Source of the DNA: CALMKX01 sp036274895
GTDB taxonomy: Bacteria; Acidobacteriota; Thermoanaerobaculia; Multivoradales; SZUA-115
NCBI GenBank assembly: GCA_036274895.1
Contig: DASUEU010000067.1
Span: 6,039-70,038, forward strand
Direction of reading: 5' to 3'
Length of the DNA stretch: 64,000 bases
Shown here piece by piece: positions 52,465 to 63,150 of this stretch. Within the stretch, counting starts at the first letter, position 1. The number at the start of each line of letters is the position of its first letter. The notes below the pieces were generated by a model. The model searched no databases, was not told the origin of the DNA, and was given only the letters and a program-made list of their open reading frames with translations. A program made the translations under genes and the position numbers.

Positions 52465-54141
52465 ATCTCCCAGCCCATCGCCGGTCATCTCCTCGGCCTC
52501 CAAGCCTCCGAGCGGCGCGCCCTCGAGCGCACCTTCCGCCGTAAGGTTCCGCCCGAGCAATTCGTTTCCCCGGACCTCGCCCGCCACCTGACCGAGATCT
52601 CGGCCAAGATCGGCCGCCAGGTCGGCGTCCTGCTACGACGGGACGGCTCCGTCCAGTCCGTCATCGTCGGCGACGCCACCCACTTGATGCTGCCCGACAT
52701 CGGGCGCCTGCGCGGCGGCACCGGCCGCTTCCGGGGCCTGCGCCTGGTGCACACCCACTTGAAGGGCGAGCCTCTGACCGCCGACGACCTGAACGACCTC
52801 GCCCTGCTACGCCTCGACCTGGTGGGGATGATCGAGGTGCTGCCCACCGGTCTGCCCGGCCGCGTCGAGCTCGCCCACGTCGACCCGGCGGCCCTGGCCG
52901 AGGGAGCCGAGGTGGAGGAGGGCAAGGAGGTCGCCAACGGCCTCTTCGTCCGCCGGCAGGCCGCTGATCTCTACCGCCTGGACTTCGACTTCGAGGAGAC
53001 CATCAACGCCCTCGAAGAGGAGCTGGCGCGGGTGGTCGCCGGCAGTGCCGGAGCGGCGGGGGAGGAGAGGGCCCTGGTGATCGGCCTGGTGCCGGACGAG
53101 GACCACTTCGCCGAGACCCTCGAGCTGGTGCGCTCGGCCGGCGTGGCGATCGCCGGCACCATGCGCCAGAAGCGGAGCAGCGTCCACCCCAAGACCATCG
53201 TCGGCCGGGGCAAGCTCCAGGAGGTGGTGCTCGAGAGCATGCGCCGGGGCGCCACGGTGGCCATCTTCGACCTCGACCTCAAGCCCGCCCAGGCCCGCGC
53301 CTTCGAGGACTCGACGGGCTTGAAGGCGATCGACCGCACCCAGCTGATCCTCGACGTCTTTGCCCAGCGGGCCAAGAGCCGGGACGGCAAGCTGCAGGTG
53401 GAGCTGGCCCAGCTCAAGTACGCGCTGCCCCGCCTGACCGAGAAGGACGCTGGCCTGTCGCGACTGACCGGCGGCATCGGCGGCCGGGGGCCCGGCGAGA
53501 CCGTGCTCGAGATCGGCCGCCGGCGCATCCGGGACCGCATCCGCTCCCTCGAGCGGGAGGTCGAGGCCCTGTCGCGCCAGCGGGACCTGCGGCGGCGGCG
53601 CCGTCGCCGCGAGGGCATCCCGGTGCTCTCGATCATCGGCTACACCAACGCCGGTAAGAGCACGCTCTTGAACGCCCTCACTCGCTCCGAGGTCGAGGCC
53701 GCCGACAAGCTGTTCATGACCCTCGACCCGACCAGCCGCCGCCTGCGCTTCCCCCGGGAAGGGGAAGTGATCATCACCGACACGGTGGGCTTTCTCGCCG
53801 ATTTGCCCGAGGATCTGGTGGCGGCCTTCCGGGCCACCCTCGAAGAGCTGGCCGACGCCGACCTGCTGCTGCACGTGGCCGACGCCGCCGACCCGCGGGT
53901 GGCCGACAAGATCGAGGCCGTCGAGGAGCTGCTGGCGGAGCTGGAGCTGGGCGGCAAGCCGATGCTGCGGGTGCTCAACAAGGTGGACCTGCTGCCGCCG
54001 GAGACCGTCGAGGCCCTGGCCCGCCGTTTCGAGGCCGTGCCGGTCTCGGCCGTGGCCCGCATGGGCTTGCGCGAGCTGATCGCCACCGCGGAGGAGCGGC
54101 TGGGCGCCGAGCGCAGCTGGCTGGCCGGCACGGGAGCCTGA
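52465..54141 (+). CDS. hflX: GTPase HflX, apparent ATC start codon
   Basis: Ribosome-splitting GTPase acting on stalled ribosomes. 558 residues from the ATC. The long N-terminal domain is followed by GTP-binding motifs: [16 protein letters not shown] (G1), [13 protein letters not shown] (G3) and NKVDLL (G4), with the HflX-specific [18 protein letters not shown] and [14 protein letters not shown] glycine-rich segment. AAAGGAG lies 5 bases before an ATC codon that begins [13 protein letters not shown]. No ATG, GTG or TTG lies nearby in frame except a TTG at 52429 with no Shine-Dalgarno. I read ATC as the start; a base error is possible. Confidence 0.85.
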   Translation: MSQPIAGHLLGLQASERRALERTFRRKVPPEQFVSPDLARHLTEISAKIGRQVGVLLRRDGSVQSVIVGDATHLMLPDIGRLRGGTGRFRGLRLVHTHLKGEPLTADDLNDLALLRLDLVGMIEVLPTGLPGRVELAHVDPAALAEGAEVEEGKEVANGLFVRRQAADLYRLDFDFEETINALEEELARVVAGSAGAAGEERALVIGLVPDEDHFAETLELVRSAGVAIAGTMRQKRSSVHPKTIVGRGKLQEVVLESMRRGATVAIFDLDLKPAQARAFEDSTGLKAIDRTQLILDVFAQRAKSRDGKLQVELAQLKYALPRLTEKDAGLSRLTGGIGGRGPGETVLEIGRRRIRDRIRSLEREVEALSRQRDLRRRRRRREGIPVLSIIGYTNAGKSTLLNALTRSEVEAADKLFMTLDPTSRRLRFPREGEVIITDTVGFLADLPEDLVAAFRATLEELADADLLLHVADAADPRVADKIEAVEELLAELELGGKPMLRVLNKVDLLPPETVEALARRFEAVPVSAVARMGLRELIATAEERLGAERSWLAGTGA

Positions 54142-54156
54142 GCAGGAGCTCTTCCG

Positions 54157-54663
54157 ATGGACGAGGACCACCACCCCGATCTCGCCGCCGGGGAGGGTTG
54201 GGAGGAGCGGGTCGCCATCGCCGCTTTCAGCTTGCCCTGGGAGGCCGAGATGGCGCGGGCCAAGCTCGAGGCCGAGGGCATCGACGCCGTGCTCGGGGAC
54301 GAGAACCTGATCCGCCTGGATTGGTTCGTGTCCCAGGCCGTGGGCGGCGTCAAGCTCCTGGTGCCCCGTTCCGAGGCCGAGCGGGCCGCGGCCCTGCTCG
54401 AGGAAAGCTGCGAGGTGCCGGAGGTCGGCCTGGCCACCGAGCAGGACGCCCCGGGCGACCCGCGCTGCCCCGCCTGCCTGTCCACCAACTTGACCTACGA
54501 GCGCTGGTCCCGCGCCGCCTTCGTCGCCAGCCTGCTCTCCCTCGGCTTCCCCATCCCCTGGTTCCATCCCCGCTACCGCTGCGGCCGCTGCAAGCGGGAC
54601 TGGAGCCCGGAGGAGGTGGGGGCCACCGACATCCAGTCTCGAGCCGGGCATGTCGCGAGATAG
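54157..54663 (+). CDS. DUF2007-domain protein with zinc ribbon
   Basis: A 168-residue protein. The first 80 residues (RVAIAAFSLPWEAEMARAKLEAEGIDAVL, then GGVKLLVPRSEAERAAALL) match the DUF2007 putative signal-transducing domain. A zinc-ribbon follows with CPAC (about residue 110) and CGRCKRDW (about residue 144) framing a short hydrophobic stretch (AAFVASLLSLGFPIPWF). Function unknown. It lies 15 bases after hflX and before leuS, probably in the same transcript. Confidence 0.78.
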   Translation: MDEDHHPDLAAGEGWEERVAIAAFSLPWEAEMARAKLEAEGIDAVLGDENLIRLDWFVSQAVGGVKLLVPRSEAERAAALLEESCEVPEVGLATEQDAPGDPRCPACLSTNLTYERWSRAAFVASLLSLGFPIPWFHPRYRCGRCKRDWSPEEVGATDIQSRAGHVAR

Positions 54664-54723
54664 GATCTGAGGCTCTTTCGGTCCCCGGGGGCCGGCATTG
54701 AGGGGTGAGGAGAGCCTTCCACC

Positions 54724-57183
54724 ATGAGCAGTCAACCCGACCGTTACGAACCGGCCGCGATCGAGGCCCGCTGGCAGGAGCGCTGGGCCGCGGACGGCCT
54801 GTATGCCGCCGACATCGACCCTTCCCGGCCCAAGCACTATGCCTTGGCCATGCTGCCTTACCCGTCCGGCGACCTCCACATCGGCCACTGGTTCTCCTTC
54901 GTGCCGCCGGACGCCCGCGCCCGCTACCAGCGGATGAACGGCAAGAACGTGCTCTTCCCGATCGGTTTCGACGCCTTCGGCCTGCCGGCCGAGAACGCCG
55001 CCATCAAGCGCAACATCCACCCCAAGGAGTGGACCTACGCCAACATCGAGCACATGCGCGGCCAGCTCCGGCGCATGGGGGCGATGTTCGACTGGCGGCG
55101 CGAGGCCGTTTCCTGCGACCCCGAGTACTACCGCTGGACCCAATGGTTCTTCTTGAAGCTCCACGAGGGAGGTCTGGCCTATCGTGCCGCCTCGGCCGTG
55201 GACTGGTGCCCTTCCTGCAACACCACCCTGGCCCGCGAGCAGGTGGTGGGGGAGGACCGGCTTTGCGAGCGCTGCGACACGCCGGTGACCAAACGCAACT
55301 TGGCGCAGTGGTTCTTCCGCACCACCCGCTACACCGAGGAGTTGCTCGCCTACCCCGGCCTCGACTGGCCGGAGCGGGTGCGCACCCTCCAGAACCGCTG
55401 GATCGGCCGCTCCGAGGGGGCCCTGGTCACCTTCCCGAGCGAGGCCGGCGAGGCGATCGAGGTCTTCACCACCCGGCCGGACACCCTGTGGGGAGCGACC
55501 TTCGTGGTGCTCGCCCCGGAGCATCCCCTGGTGGCGAAGGTCACCACCGAGGCCCAGAGGGCGGAGGTCGAGGCATACGTCGAGGCCACCCGCCGCCAGA
55601 CCGACGTGCAGCGCGAGGCCGCCGACCGCGAGAAGACCGGCGTCGCCACCGGCGGTTGGGCCATCAACCCGGTGAACGGCGAGCGGGTGCCGATCTGGAT
55701 CGCCGACTACGTGCTGGTCACCTACGGCACTGGCGCCCTGATGGCCGTGCCGGCCCACGACCACCGCGACTTCGCCTTCGCCCGCCGCTACGGCCTAGCC
55801 GTGGTGCCGGTGATCCTGCCCCCGGGCGGCGAGCCGCTCGACGGCGCGACCATGACCGAGCCGTTCACCGAGCCGGGCACCATGGTCGCCTCCGGCGAGC
55901 TCTCCGGCACGCCCGCCGCCGCAGCCTACGAGCGGGTGGTGGCCCACCTCGAGGCCAGGGGAGCGGGCCGGCGTAGCGTCAACTACCGCCTGCGCGACTG
56001 GCTGATCTCCCGCCAGCGGTACTGGGGGGCGCCGATCCCGATGGTGTTCTGTCAGGCTTGCGGCGAAGTGCCGGTGCCCGAGTCCGAACTGCCCGTGCTG
56101 CTGCCCGACGACGTGGACTGGCGGCCGACCGGAGAGAGCCCCTTGAAGCTGCACCCGAGCTGGAAGCACGTGCCCTGCCCCCGCTGCGGCGGAGCGGCCG
56201 AGCGCGAGACGGACACCATGGACACCTTCATGTGCTCCTCGTGGTACCACCTGCGCTACCTCTCGCCGCACTTCGCGGCCGGGCCCTTCGATCCCCGCGA
56301 GTACGACTACTGGATGCCGGTGGACACCTACACCGGGGGCATCGAGCACGCCACGATGCACCTGATCTACACCCGCTTCTTTCACAAGGCCTGCCGCGAT
56401 CTCGGCATCACCCGCGGCGACGAGCCGATGATCCAGCTGCACAACCAGGGGATCATCCTCGGCGAGGACTCCGAGAAGATGTCCAAGAGCCGCGGCAACG
56501 TCGTGGCTCCGGACGCCCTGGTCGACACCTATGGCGCCGACACCGTGCGGGCCTACCTGATGTTCTTCGCCCGCTGGGAGCAGGGGGGGCCGTGGAGCAG
56601 CACTGGCATCGAGGGCACCTCGCGCTGGCTCAAGCGGCTGTGGTCCCTGCTGCTCGACCCACCCCGCCCGGGGGGTGTGACGGCCGACCCGGCCCTGCTG
56701 CGCGCCCTGCGTCGCAAGGTCCACCAGACCCTGCGCCAGGTCGGCCGGGACTTCGAGGCTTTCGCTTTCAACACCGTGATCTCGAGCCTGATGGAGCTGG
56801 CCAACGAGATGAGCCGGGTCGCCCAGGCCGGCGGGGCGGGCACCGCCGAGTGGGACGAGGCGGTGGACCTCTACCTGCGGATGCTGGCGCCGGTGGCACC
56901 ACACTTCGCTGAAGAGGTCTGGGCGCGGCTCGGCAAGCCGTACTCCGTGCACCGCCAGAGCTGGCCGCAGGTCGACGAGGCGGCCGCGGCCGAGGAGGAG
57001 ATCACCCTGGTGGTGCAGGTCAACGGCAAAGTGCGCGACCGAGTGGTCCTGCCGGCCGGAGTCGGCGAGGAGGAGGCGAGAGCTGCGGCCCTCGCCTCAC
57101 CGATCGTCCAGCGTCTGCTCGAGGGCCGCGAGCCCAAGAAGGTGATCGTGGTGCCCGGCCGGCTGGTCAACGTGGTCGGCTGA
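54724..57183 (+). CDS. leuS: Leucyl-tRNA synthetase
   Basis: Class I synthetase that charges tRNA-Leu, 819 residues. HIGH motif as DLHIGHWFS near residue 48, KMSKS motif as SEKMSKSRGNV. The CP1 editing domain shows TTRPDTLWGATF and GTGALMAVPAHDHRDF. Zinc-binding CPSCNTTLAREQV and CERCDTPV are present. The anticodon-binding end (PEDDITLVVQVNGKVRDRV-like) closes the protein. ATG with weak purines upstream; a 60-base gap follows the DUF2007 gene. Its 3' end faces ornithine aminotransferase 12 bases away. Confidence 0.96.
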   Translation: MSSQPDRYEPAAIEARWQERWAADGLYAADIDPSRPKHYALAMLPYPSGDLHIGHWFSFVPPDARARYQRMNGKNVLFPIGFDAFGLPAENAAIKRNIHPKEWTYANIEHMRGQLRRMGAMFDWRREAVSCDPEYYRWTQWFFLKLHEGGLAYRAASAVDWCPSCNTTLAREQVVGEDRLCERCDTPVTKRNLAQWFFRTTRYTEELLAYPGLDWPERVRTLQNRWIGRSEGALVTFPSEAGEAIEVFTTRPDTLWGATFVVLAPEHPLVAKVTTEAQRAEVEAYVEATRRQTDVQREAADREKTGVATGGWAINPVNGERVPIWIADYVLVTYGTGALMAVPAHDHRDFAFARRYGLAVVPVILPPGGEPLDGATMTEPFTEPGTMVASGELSGTPAAAAYERVVAHLEARGAGRRSVNYRLRDWLISRQRYWGAPIPMVFCQACGEVPVPESELPVLLPDDVDWRPTGESPLKLHPSWKHVPCPRCGGAAERETDTMDTFMCSSWYHLRYLSPHFAAGPFDPREYDYWMPVDTYTGGIEHATMHLIYTRFFHKACRDLGITRGDEPMIQLHNQGIILGEDSEKMSKSRGNVVAPDALVDTYGADTVRAYLMFFARWEQGGPWSSTGIEGTSRWLKRLWSLLLDPPRPGGVTADPALLRALRRKVHQTLRQVGRDFEAFAFNTVISSLMELANEMSRVAQAGGAGTAEWDEAVDLYLRMLAPVAPHFAEEVWARLGKPYSVHRQSWPQVDEAAAAEEEITLVVQVNGKVRDRVVLPAGVGEEEARAAALASPIVQRLLEGREPKKVIVVPGRLVNVVG

Positions 57184-57195
57184 GGCCCGGAGCTC

Positions 57196-58431
57196 TCAAA
57201 GGGTGGTCAGCACCTTCTCGATGCGCTCCAGGGCCCAGTCGATCTCGTCCTCGGTGATCACCAGGGGCGGCGCGATGCGGATGACGTTGCCGTGGGTGTC
57301 CTTGCAGAGCAGGCCGTCCTTGGCCAGGGCCTCGCAGAAACGCCGGGCGCCGCCGGCCTCGGGGGCGAGCTCGATGGCCACCCACAGACCGAGGCCCCGG
57401 GTCTTGGCAATGTAAGGCGAGTCGATGCGCCGGACCCGGTCGAGCAGGTAGGCGCCGAGCCGGGCCGAGCGCTCGATCATGCCCTCCTCGATCAGCACCT
57501 GGATCGCCGTGCGGGCCACCGCCACGCCCAGCGGGTTGCCGCCGTAGGTGGAGCCGTGGTCCCCGGGGGTGAAGACGCCCATCACCTCGTCGTCGGCCAG
57601 GAAGGCCGAGACCGGGTAGAAGCCGCCGGAGAGGGCCTTGCCGATGATCACCGCGTCCGGCCGGATGCCCTCGTGCTCGAAGGCGAAGAGGCGGCCGGTG
57701 CGGCCGAGGCCGGACTGGATCTCGTCCAGGATCAGCAGCACGCGGTGGCGGGTGGCCAGCTCCCGCAGCCCGGCCAGGAAGCCCTCGGGCGGGATGATGA
57801 TGCCGGCCTCGCCCTGGATCGGCTCGACCAGGATCGCCGCCGTCTCCGGCGTGATCGCCGCCTCGACGGCCGCCAGGTCGCCGTAGGGCAGCACCCGGAA
57901 GCCCGGGGTGAAAGGACCGAAGCCGTTGCGGTACTGGGGCTCGGAGGAGAAGCTCACCATGGTGGTGGTGCGGCCGTGGAAGTTGTTCTCGAAGGTCAGG
58001 ACCTCGGCCCGGTCGGCGGCCACGCCCTTGACCTGGTAGGCCCACTTGCGGGCCGCCTTGACCGCCGTCTCGACGGCCTCGGCGCCGGAGTTCATCAACA
58101 GCACGCGGGCGAAGCCGGACAGCTCGCAGAGCTCCTGGCAGAGGGGGCCCAGCTGGTCGTTGCGAAAGGCGCGGGAGGTCAAGGGCAGGCGGCTCGCCTG
58201 CTCGATCAGGGTGGCGAGGATGCGGGGATGGCAATGGCCCTGGTTGACCGCCGAGTAGGCCGAGAGGAAGTCCATGTAGCGGTTGCCCTCGACGTCCCAC
58301 AGCCAGATGCCCTCGCCGCGGCTGATGACGATGTCGAGCGGGTGGTAGTTGTGGGCGGCGTAACGGTCTTCGAGGGCGATCAGCTCCGCGCTCGAGAGGC
58401 CGGCTTCCACGTCGAGATCGAGGGTCGCCAT
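57196..58431 (-). CDS. rocD: Ornithine--oxo-acid transaminase
   Basis: PLP enzyme of class III aminotransferases, converting ornithine to glutamate-5-semialdehyde; 411 residues. Seen: [17 protein letters not shown] near the start, [59 protein letters not shown], and the PLP lysine in [15 protein letters not shown]. These are closest to ornithine delta-aminotransferase rather than acetylornithine or GABA types. Convergent with leuS and divergent from the helicase gene. Confidence 0.92.
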   Translation of the reverse strand: MATLDLDVEAGLSSAELIALEDRYAAHNYHPLDIVISRGEGIWLWDVEGNRYMDFLSAYSAVNQGHCHPRILATLIEQASRLPLTSRAFRNDQLGPLCQELCELSGFARVLLMNSGAEAVETAVKAARKWAYQVKGVAADRAEVLTFENNFHGRTTTMVSFSSEPQYRNGFGPFTPGFRVLPYGDLAAVEAAITPETAAILVEPIQGEAGIIIPPEGFLAGLRELATRHRVLLILDEIQSGLGRTGRLFAFEHEGIRPDAVIIGKALSGGFYPVSAFLADDEVMGVFTPGDHGSTYGGNPLGVAVARTAIQVLIEEGMIERSARLGAYLLDRVRRIDSPYIAKTRGLGLWVAIELAPEAGGARRFCEALAKDGLLCKDTHGNVIRIAPPLVITEDEIDWALERIEKVLTTL

Positions 58432-58565
58432 GGTGAGCTCCTGGGGTGGGAAGGTCCGGTCGAGGGCCGTGGGGGAGGAGGCAGAGCCGGCCCGGTTCGA
58501 AGCCCGAAAAGTCTACCACCCGCCCCCCGGGGGCCGTAACCCCCGCCGCCTCGTATGATCCCCTG

Positions 58566-61565
58566 GTGTCGCCCTCGGCACTCGACCTCACCGCCTTGCT
58601 CGCCGAGCTCGCGGCCGACGCCAAGCTCGGCCCGGAGATCGCCCATCGGGCCTTCCTGCCAGCGGCCGAGGAGCGTTTCGGCGAGCTCGATCCGCCGCCC
58701 CCAACGGCCCTCGCCCGGGCCCTGGCGGCGCGCGGCGTCCAGCACCTGTGGAGCCACCAGGTCGAGGGCATCACGGCCGCTCGCCAGGGCCGGGACGTGC
58801 TGGTCACTACCCCCACGGCCTCCGGCAAGTCGCTGGTCTTCTACTTCCCGGTGCTCGAGGCGGCCCTCGCCGGTGTGCCCGGCCGAGCTCTGTTGCTCTT
58901 CCCCTTGAAGGCCCTGGCCCAGGACCAGAAGGGCAAGCTCCGGGCCCTGGCGGCGGCCGCCGGCCTGGGCCCCGAGGACTTCGGCTGCGAGGTCTACGAC
59001 GGCGACACCCCGCGGGAGGCCCGCCAGCGCATCCGCCAGAACCCGCCGCGGGTGCTGATCACCAACCCGGACATGCTCCACTTGGGACTCCTGGGCAGCC
59101 CGGACCTCTGGCTGCCCTGGCTCGCCGAGCTTCGTTGGGTGGTGCTCGACGAGCTGCACACCTACCGCGGCATCTTCGGCAGCCACTTCCACCACGTGCT
59201 CTGCCGCCTGCTGCGCCTGGCCCGGGCCGCCGGGGCGAGCCCGGCCGTCATCGCCTCCTCGGCCACGGCGGCCAACCCGGCGGAGTTCGCCGCCACGCTC
59301 ACCGGTCGCACTTTCCACTGGATCGAGGCCTCCGGCGCCCCGCGCGAGGGCCGCCACTTCCTCTTGCTGCGCCCCGAGGCCAGCCCCTACACCACCACCC
59401 TGCGCCTGCTCACCGCCCTGGTGCGGCGGGGGGCCAAGACCATCGTCTTCACCAAGGCCCGGCGGATCACCGAGCTGCTGTATTCGTGGCTCTCGCAGCA
59501 GGACCGCGACCTGGCCAGGCGGGTGGCGAGCTACCGCTCGGGCTTCCTCCCCGAGGAGCGGCGAGCGATCGAGGCGCGGCTGGCTTCGGGCGAGCTCGAC
59601 GCCGTGATCTCCACCTCGGCCCTCGAGATGGGCATTGACGTCGGCGGCCTCGACGCCTGCATCCTGGTGGGCTTTCCGGGCAGCGTGATGGCCACCTGGC
59701 AGCGTTCCGGGAGAGTCGGCCGGGCGGGGCAGGAGTCGCTCACCGCCCTCATCGCCCTGCCGGACGCTCTCGACCTCTACTTCCTCGACCATCCCACCCA
59801 ACTGCTCGAGCGGCCCTGTGAGCGGCTGATCGTCGACCCCGCCAACGAGCCGGTGGCCCGGGCTCACCTGGTGTGTGCGGCAGCCGAGCGGCCCCTGTCC
59901 CCCGAGGCCGACCGTGCCTACCTCGAGCCCCTGGCGGCGGTGGTGGGGGACCTGCTCGCCGAGGGCAAGCTGGTGCGGTTGGGGGACTCGGGCGAGCTGG
60001 CCACCACCGCCCGCCGCCCCCAGCGGGGCATCTCGCTGCGCGGCACGGGGGCGACCACGGTGATCTTCGACACCGGCAGCCAGCGCTCGATCGGCACCAT
60101 CGACGGCGTGCGGGTCTTCCACGAGTGCCACCCCGGGGCGGTGTACTTCCACGCCGGGCGCCAGTATCTGGTGCGCGAGCTGGACCTCGCGGCGCGCCGG
60201 GTGCTGGTCGAGGCGGCGCGGGTGGACTACTACACGACGCCCTTATCCGAGAAGGAGACCGAGATCCTGGAGGTGATGGAGGAGCTGTCCCAGCCACCTC
60301 TCGAAGGCCGCCTGGGCCGACTCAAGGTCACCGAGAGGGTGGTGGGCTATGAACGCAAGCGGCTGGGCTCCCAGGAGCTGTTGGGGGCCGAGCCCCTCGA
60401 GCTGCCCAGCTCGTCGTTCGAGACGGTGGGGCTGTGGTGGCAGGTGCCGCGGGCCCTGGAGGAGACCCTGCGCCTGGCCGGCCAGCACTTCCTGGGCGCC
60501 CTCCACGCCTCCGAGCACGCGGGGATCTCGCTGTGCCCCCTGCTCGCCCTCTGTGACCGCGGCGACATCGGCGGCATCTCCTACCCCTATCAGCCCCAGG
60601 TGGGCAGCGGCGCGGTCTTCATCTACGACGGGCATCCAGGCGGCATCGGCATCGCCGCGCGGATCTTCGGCGACCTGCCCGGCCTGCTCGCGCGGGTGAT
60701 CGAGCTGATCGAGGGCTGCCCCTGCGAGGAGGGCTGCCCGTCGTGCATCCAATCTCCCAAGTGCGGCAACGGCAACCGGCCCCTGGACAAGCAGGGAGCC
60801 CGCCGGGTGCTCGGGCTGCTGCTCGGCCGCGAGCTGCCGCCGCGGGAGGCGATCCTCGCCGCCGAGAAGCCGGTCCGTCGGACCGAAGCCGGCCCGCGCC
60901 GGCCCGAGCTCGGCCCGACGCCGGCCGCTTCCACCCCATCGCCGTCGCCTCCCGCACCGGCTCTCGAGCCACCCTCGCCGCCGCCGCGCAAGGCCGTCGT
61001 GAGCCCGGCCCGCAAGCGCCCCGCCGAGGTCGAGAGCACCGTGCTCTTCGACCTCGAGACCCTGCGCTCGGCCGACGAGGTGGGGGGCTGGGGCAAGGCG
61101 CACAAGATGGGCGTGGCGGTGGGGGTGGTCTGCCAGCTCGAGGAGGGCCGCTTCGAGACCTTCGGTGAGTCCGCGGTGCGCGAGCTGGTGGAGCGCCTGC
61201 GCTCGGCGGACCTGGTGGTGGGCTTCAACGTCAAGCGCTTCGACTACAAGGTCCTCTCCGGCTACACTGGCGAGGACTACAACCGCCTGCTGCCCACGCT
61301 CGACCTGCTGGAGGAGGTCTACACCAAGCTCGGGTTCCGCATCGGCATGGGCGACCTGGCCACCGCCACCCTCGGCTCGACCAAGTCCGCGGACGGGCTG
61401 CAGAGCCTGGCCTGGGTCAAGGAAGGCCGGCTCGACCTGGTGGCCGACTACTGCCGCCGCGACGTCGAGATCCTGCGCGACCTCTACCTCTTCGGCCGGC
61501 GCGAGGGCTACCTGCTCTACGACGACCGCCGCGGCGGGCGGTCGCGGCTGCCGGTGGATTGGTAG
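58566..61565 (+). CDS. MrfA/YprA-like DEAD-box helicase fused to an exonuclease-like domain
   Basis: About 999 residues. Helicase motifs: TTPTASGKSLVFYFP (I), VVLDELHTYRG (II), IASSATAANPAEF (III), TSALEMGIDVGG (V), QRSGRVGRAGQ (VI). The DUF1998-like region ends in a four-Cys cluster CPCEEGCPSCIQSPKCGNGN, typical of MrfA, a DNA-repair helicase. After a Pro/Ser linker (about residues 800-830) comes a 180-residue RNase-H/DnaQ-like domain with FDLETLRSADE, VVGFNVKRFDYKVL and ADYCRRDVEIL, an exonuclease-like set of acidic residues. I chose the GTG at 58566 (VSPSALDL); the frame extends 40 codons upstream. Confidence 0.85.
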   Translation: MSPSALDLTALLAELAADAKLGPEIAHRAFLPAAEERFGELDPPPPTALARALAARGVQHLWSHQVEGITAARQGRDVLVTTPTASGKSLVFYFPVLEAALAGVPGRALLLFPLKALAQDQKGKLRALAAAAGLGPEDFGCEVYDGDTPREARQRIRQNPPRVLITNPDMLHLGLLGSPDLWLPWLAELRWVVLDELHTYRGIFGSHFHHVLCRLLRLARAAGASPAVIASSATAANPAEFAATLTGRTFHWIEASGAPREGRHFLLLRPEASPYTTTLRLLTALVRRGAKTIVFTKARRITELLYSWLSQQDRDLARRVASYRSGFLPEERRAIEARLASGELDAVISTSALEMGIDVGGLDACILVGFPGSVMATWQRSGRVGRAGQESLTALIALPDALDLYFLDHPTQLLERPCERLIVDPANEPVARAHLVCAAAERPLSPEADRAYLEPLAAVVGDLLAEGKLVRLGDSGELATTARRPQRGISLRGTGATTVIFDTGSQRSIGTIDGVRVFHECHPGAVYFHAGRQYLVRELDLAARRVLVEAARVDYYTTPLSEKETEILEVMEELSQPPLEGRLGRLKVTERVVGYERKRLGSQELLGAEPLELPSSSFETVGLWWQVPRALEETLRLAGQHFLGALHASEHAGISLCPLLALCDRGDIGGISYPYQPQVGSGAVFIYDGHPGGIGIAARIFGDLPGLLARVIELIEGCPCEEGCPSCIQSPKCGNGNRPLDKQGARRVLGLLLGRELPPREAILAAEKPVRRTEAGPRRPELGPTPAASTPSPSPPAPALEPPSPPPRKAVVSPARKRPAEVESTVLFDLETLRSADEVGGWGKAHKMGVAVGVVCQLEEGRFETFGESAVRELVERLRSADLVVGFNVKRFDYKVLSGYTGEDYNRLLPTLDLLEEVYTKLGFRIGMGDLATATLGSTKSADGLQSLAWVKEGRLDLVADYCRRDVEILRDLYLFGRREGYLLYDDRRGGRSRLPVDW

Positions 61566-61574
61566 ACTCCGCCG

Positions 61575-62390
61575 ATGTCCGAGCCACACGGCCCCCGCCT
61601 GCGCTGGGGGCACCGCGAGCACTCCCACGACGACCGCCGTCTGCTCGAAGGGCCGCGCTCCCGACTCTCCGAGCTGGCCCGTCTGTTCCGGATCTCGGCG
61701 GAGCTGCTCAAGGGCTTTCGGGCCCTGCACTTCGTGGGACCCTGCGTCACCGTGTTCGGCTCCGCCCGCTTCACCGAGCAGCACACCCACTATCAGCTGG
61801 GCCGCGAGGTCGGCGGCCGGCTCGCCGAAGCCGGCTTCACGGTGATGACCGGCGGCGGCCCGGGGATCATGGAGGCCGCCAACCGCGGTGCCAAGGAGGC
61901 CGGCGGTGCCTCGATCGGCTGCAACATCCGCCTGCCACGCGAGCAGCGACCCAATCCCTACCTCGACCACTTCGTCGAGTTCCGCTACTTCTTCGTCCGC
62001 AAGGTGATGCTGGTCAAGTACTCCTACGCCTTCGTGGTGCTGCCCGGAGGTTTCGGCACCATGGACGAGGTCTTCGAGTGCGCCACGCTGATGCAGACCG
62101 GCAAGATCCGCAACTTCCCGCTGGTCATGATGGGCACCGAGTTCTGGAAGCCGCTGCACGATTTCGTCTGCCATGGCATGGTCGCGGAGAAGACGATCCT
62201 CCCGGCCGACTGCGAACGCATCCTCTTCACCGACTCCGTCGACGAAGCGATGGACCGCATCCTGAGCGCCGCGACCCAGGAGCTCGGGCTCGTCTGGGAG
62301 CCCCGGCCCCGCCGGTTTTTCCGCGAGAGAAAGCTGCAAAAACCGGGCCCCGGGCCGGTCTCCGGCGGCCTCCCCGCTGAGAAATTGTAG
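61575..62390 (+). CDS. LOG-family (TIGR00730) nucleotide phosphoribohydrolase-like protein
   Basis: A 271-residue Rossmann-fold protein. Signature motifs [19 protein letters not shown] and [13 protein letters not shown] are complete, including the Glu and Arg expected at the active site. LOG proteins split nucleoside monophosphates into base and ribose-5-phosphate; old annotation as lysine decarboxylase is misleading. The N-terminal 60 residues ([18 protein letters not shown]) extend beyond the core. 9 bases after the helicase stop. Confidence 0.88.
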   Translation: MSEPHGPRLRWGHREHSHDDRRLLEGPRSRLSELARLFRISAELLKGFRALHFVGPCVTVFGSARFTEQHTHYQLGREVGGRLAEAGFTVMTGGGPGIMEAANRGAKEAGGASIGCNIRLPREQRPNPYLDHFVEFRYFFVRKVMLVKYSYAFVVLPGGFGTMDEVFECATLMQTGKIRNFPLVMMGTEFWKPLHDFVCHGMVAEKTILPADCERILFTDSVDEAMDRILSAATQELGLVWEPRPRRFFRERKLQKPGPGPVSGGLPAEKL

Positions 62391-62400
62391 CAAAGCTCCG

Positions 62401-63150
62401 CTACAGCAGCGTGCTGCCCAGGTTCGCCAGCGCCGACCGTTCGCCCTTCTCCAAGTTGACGTGGGCGTAGAGCGGGTTGCCGCGGATGCGGTCGATCAGG
62501 TAGGAGAGGCCGTTGCTCTGGGCGTCGAGATAGGGGGTGTCGATCTGGAAGATGTCGCCCGTCAGCACGATCTTGGTGCTCTCGCCGGCGCGGGTGATGA
62601 TGGTCTTGACCTCGTGCGGCGTCAAGTTCTGCGCCTCGTCCACGATGAAGATGACGTTCGAAAGGCTCCGGCCGCGGATGTAGGCGAGCGGCACGATGTG
62701 GAGCTTCTCGGTCTCCACCAGCTCGTCGACTTTTTTGTACTCCCGCTCGCGCTCGCCCCACTGGTTCTTGATGATCCCCAGGTTGTCCCACAGAGGCTGC
62801 ATGAAAGGGTTGATCTTCGACAGCACGTCCCCCGGCAGGAAGCCGATGTCGCGGTTCGACAGCGGCACGATGGGCCGGGCGAGGTAGATCTGCCGGAAGT
62901 GCCGCCGCTGCTCGAGAGCCCCGGCCAGGGCGATCAGGGTCTTGCCCGTGCCCGCCGAGCCCGAGAGCGTCACCAGCGGCACGTGCGACTGCAGCACCGC
63001 GTGCAGCGCGAAGGTCTGCTCGGCGTTGCGCGGCGAGATGCCGTAGGCCTGCGGCTTGATGATCCGCTCGACCCGCCCCGTCTCCGGGTTGAAGTAGCCG
63101 AGCCCGGAGCGGCCGTGGCTGCGCAGGATGTAGTAGTGGTTCGGGGTCGG
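62401..63150 (-). CDS. PhoH-family ATPase, 5' end missing
   Basis: About 250 residues of the C-terminal half of a PIN-PhoH (PhoH2-like) protein, an RNA helicase/ATPase family. Visible: [41 protein letters not shown], Walker [16 protein letters not shown], then [21 protein letters not shown], Walker [16 protein letters not shown], and [14 protein letters not shown]. The N-terminal PIN domain is absent: upstream of about 63150 the frame continues only as antisense of the inverted second copy. So no start codon can be assigned. The 3' end faces the LOG gene 10 bases away. Confidence 0.85.
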   Translation of the reverse strand, partial: PTPNHYYILRSHGRSGLGYFNPETGRVERIIKPQAYGISPRNAEQTFALHAVLQSHVPLVTLSGSAGTGKTLIALAGALEQRRHFRQIYLARPIVPLSNRDIGFLPGDVLSKINPFMQPLWDNLGIIKNQWGEREREYKKVDELVETEKLHIVPLAYIRGRSLSNVIFIVDEAQNLTPHEVKTIITRAGESTKIVLTGDIFQIDTPYLDAQSNGLSYLIDRIRGNPLYAHVNLEKGERSALANLGSTLL

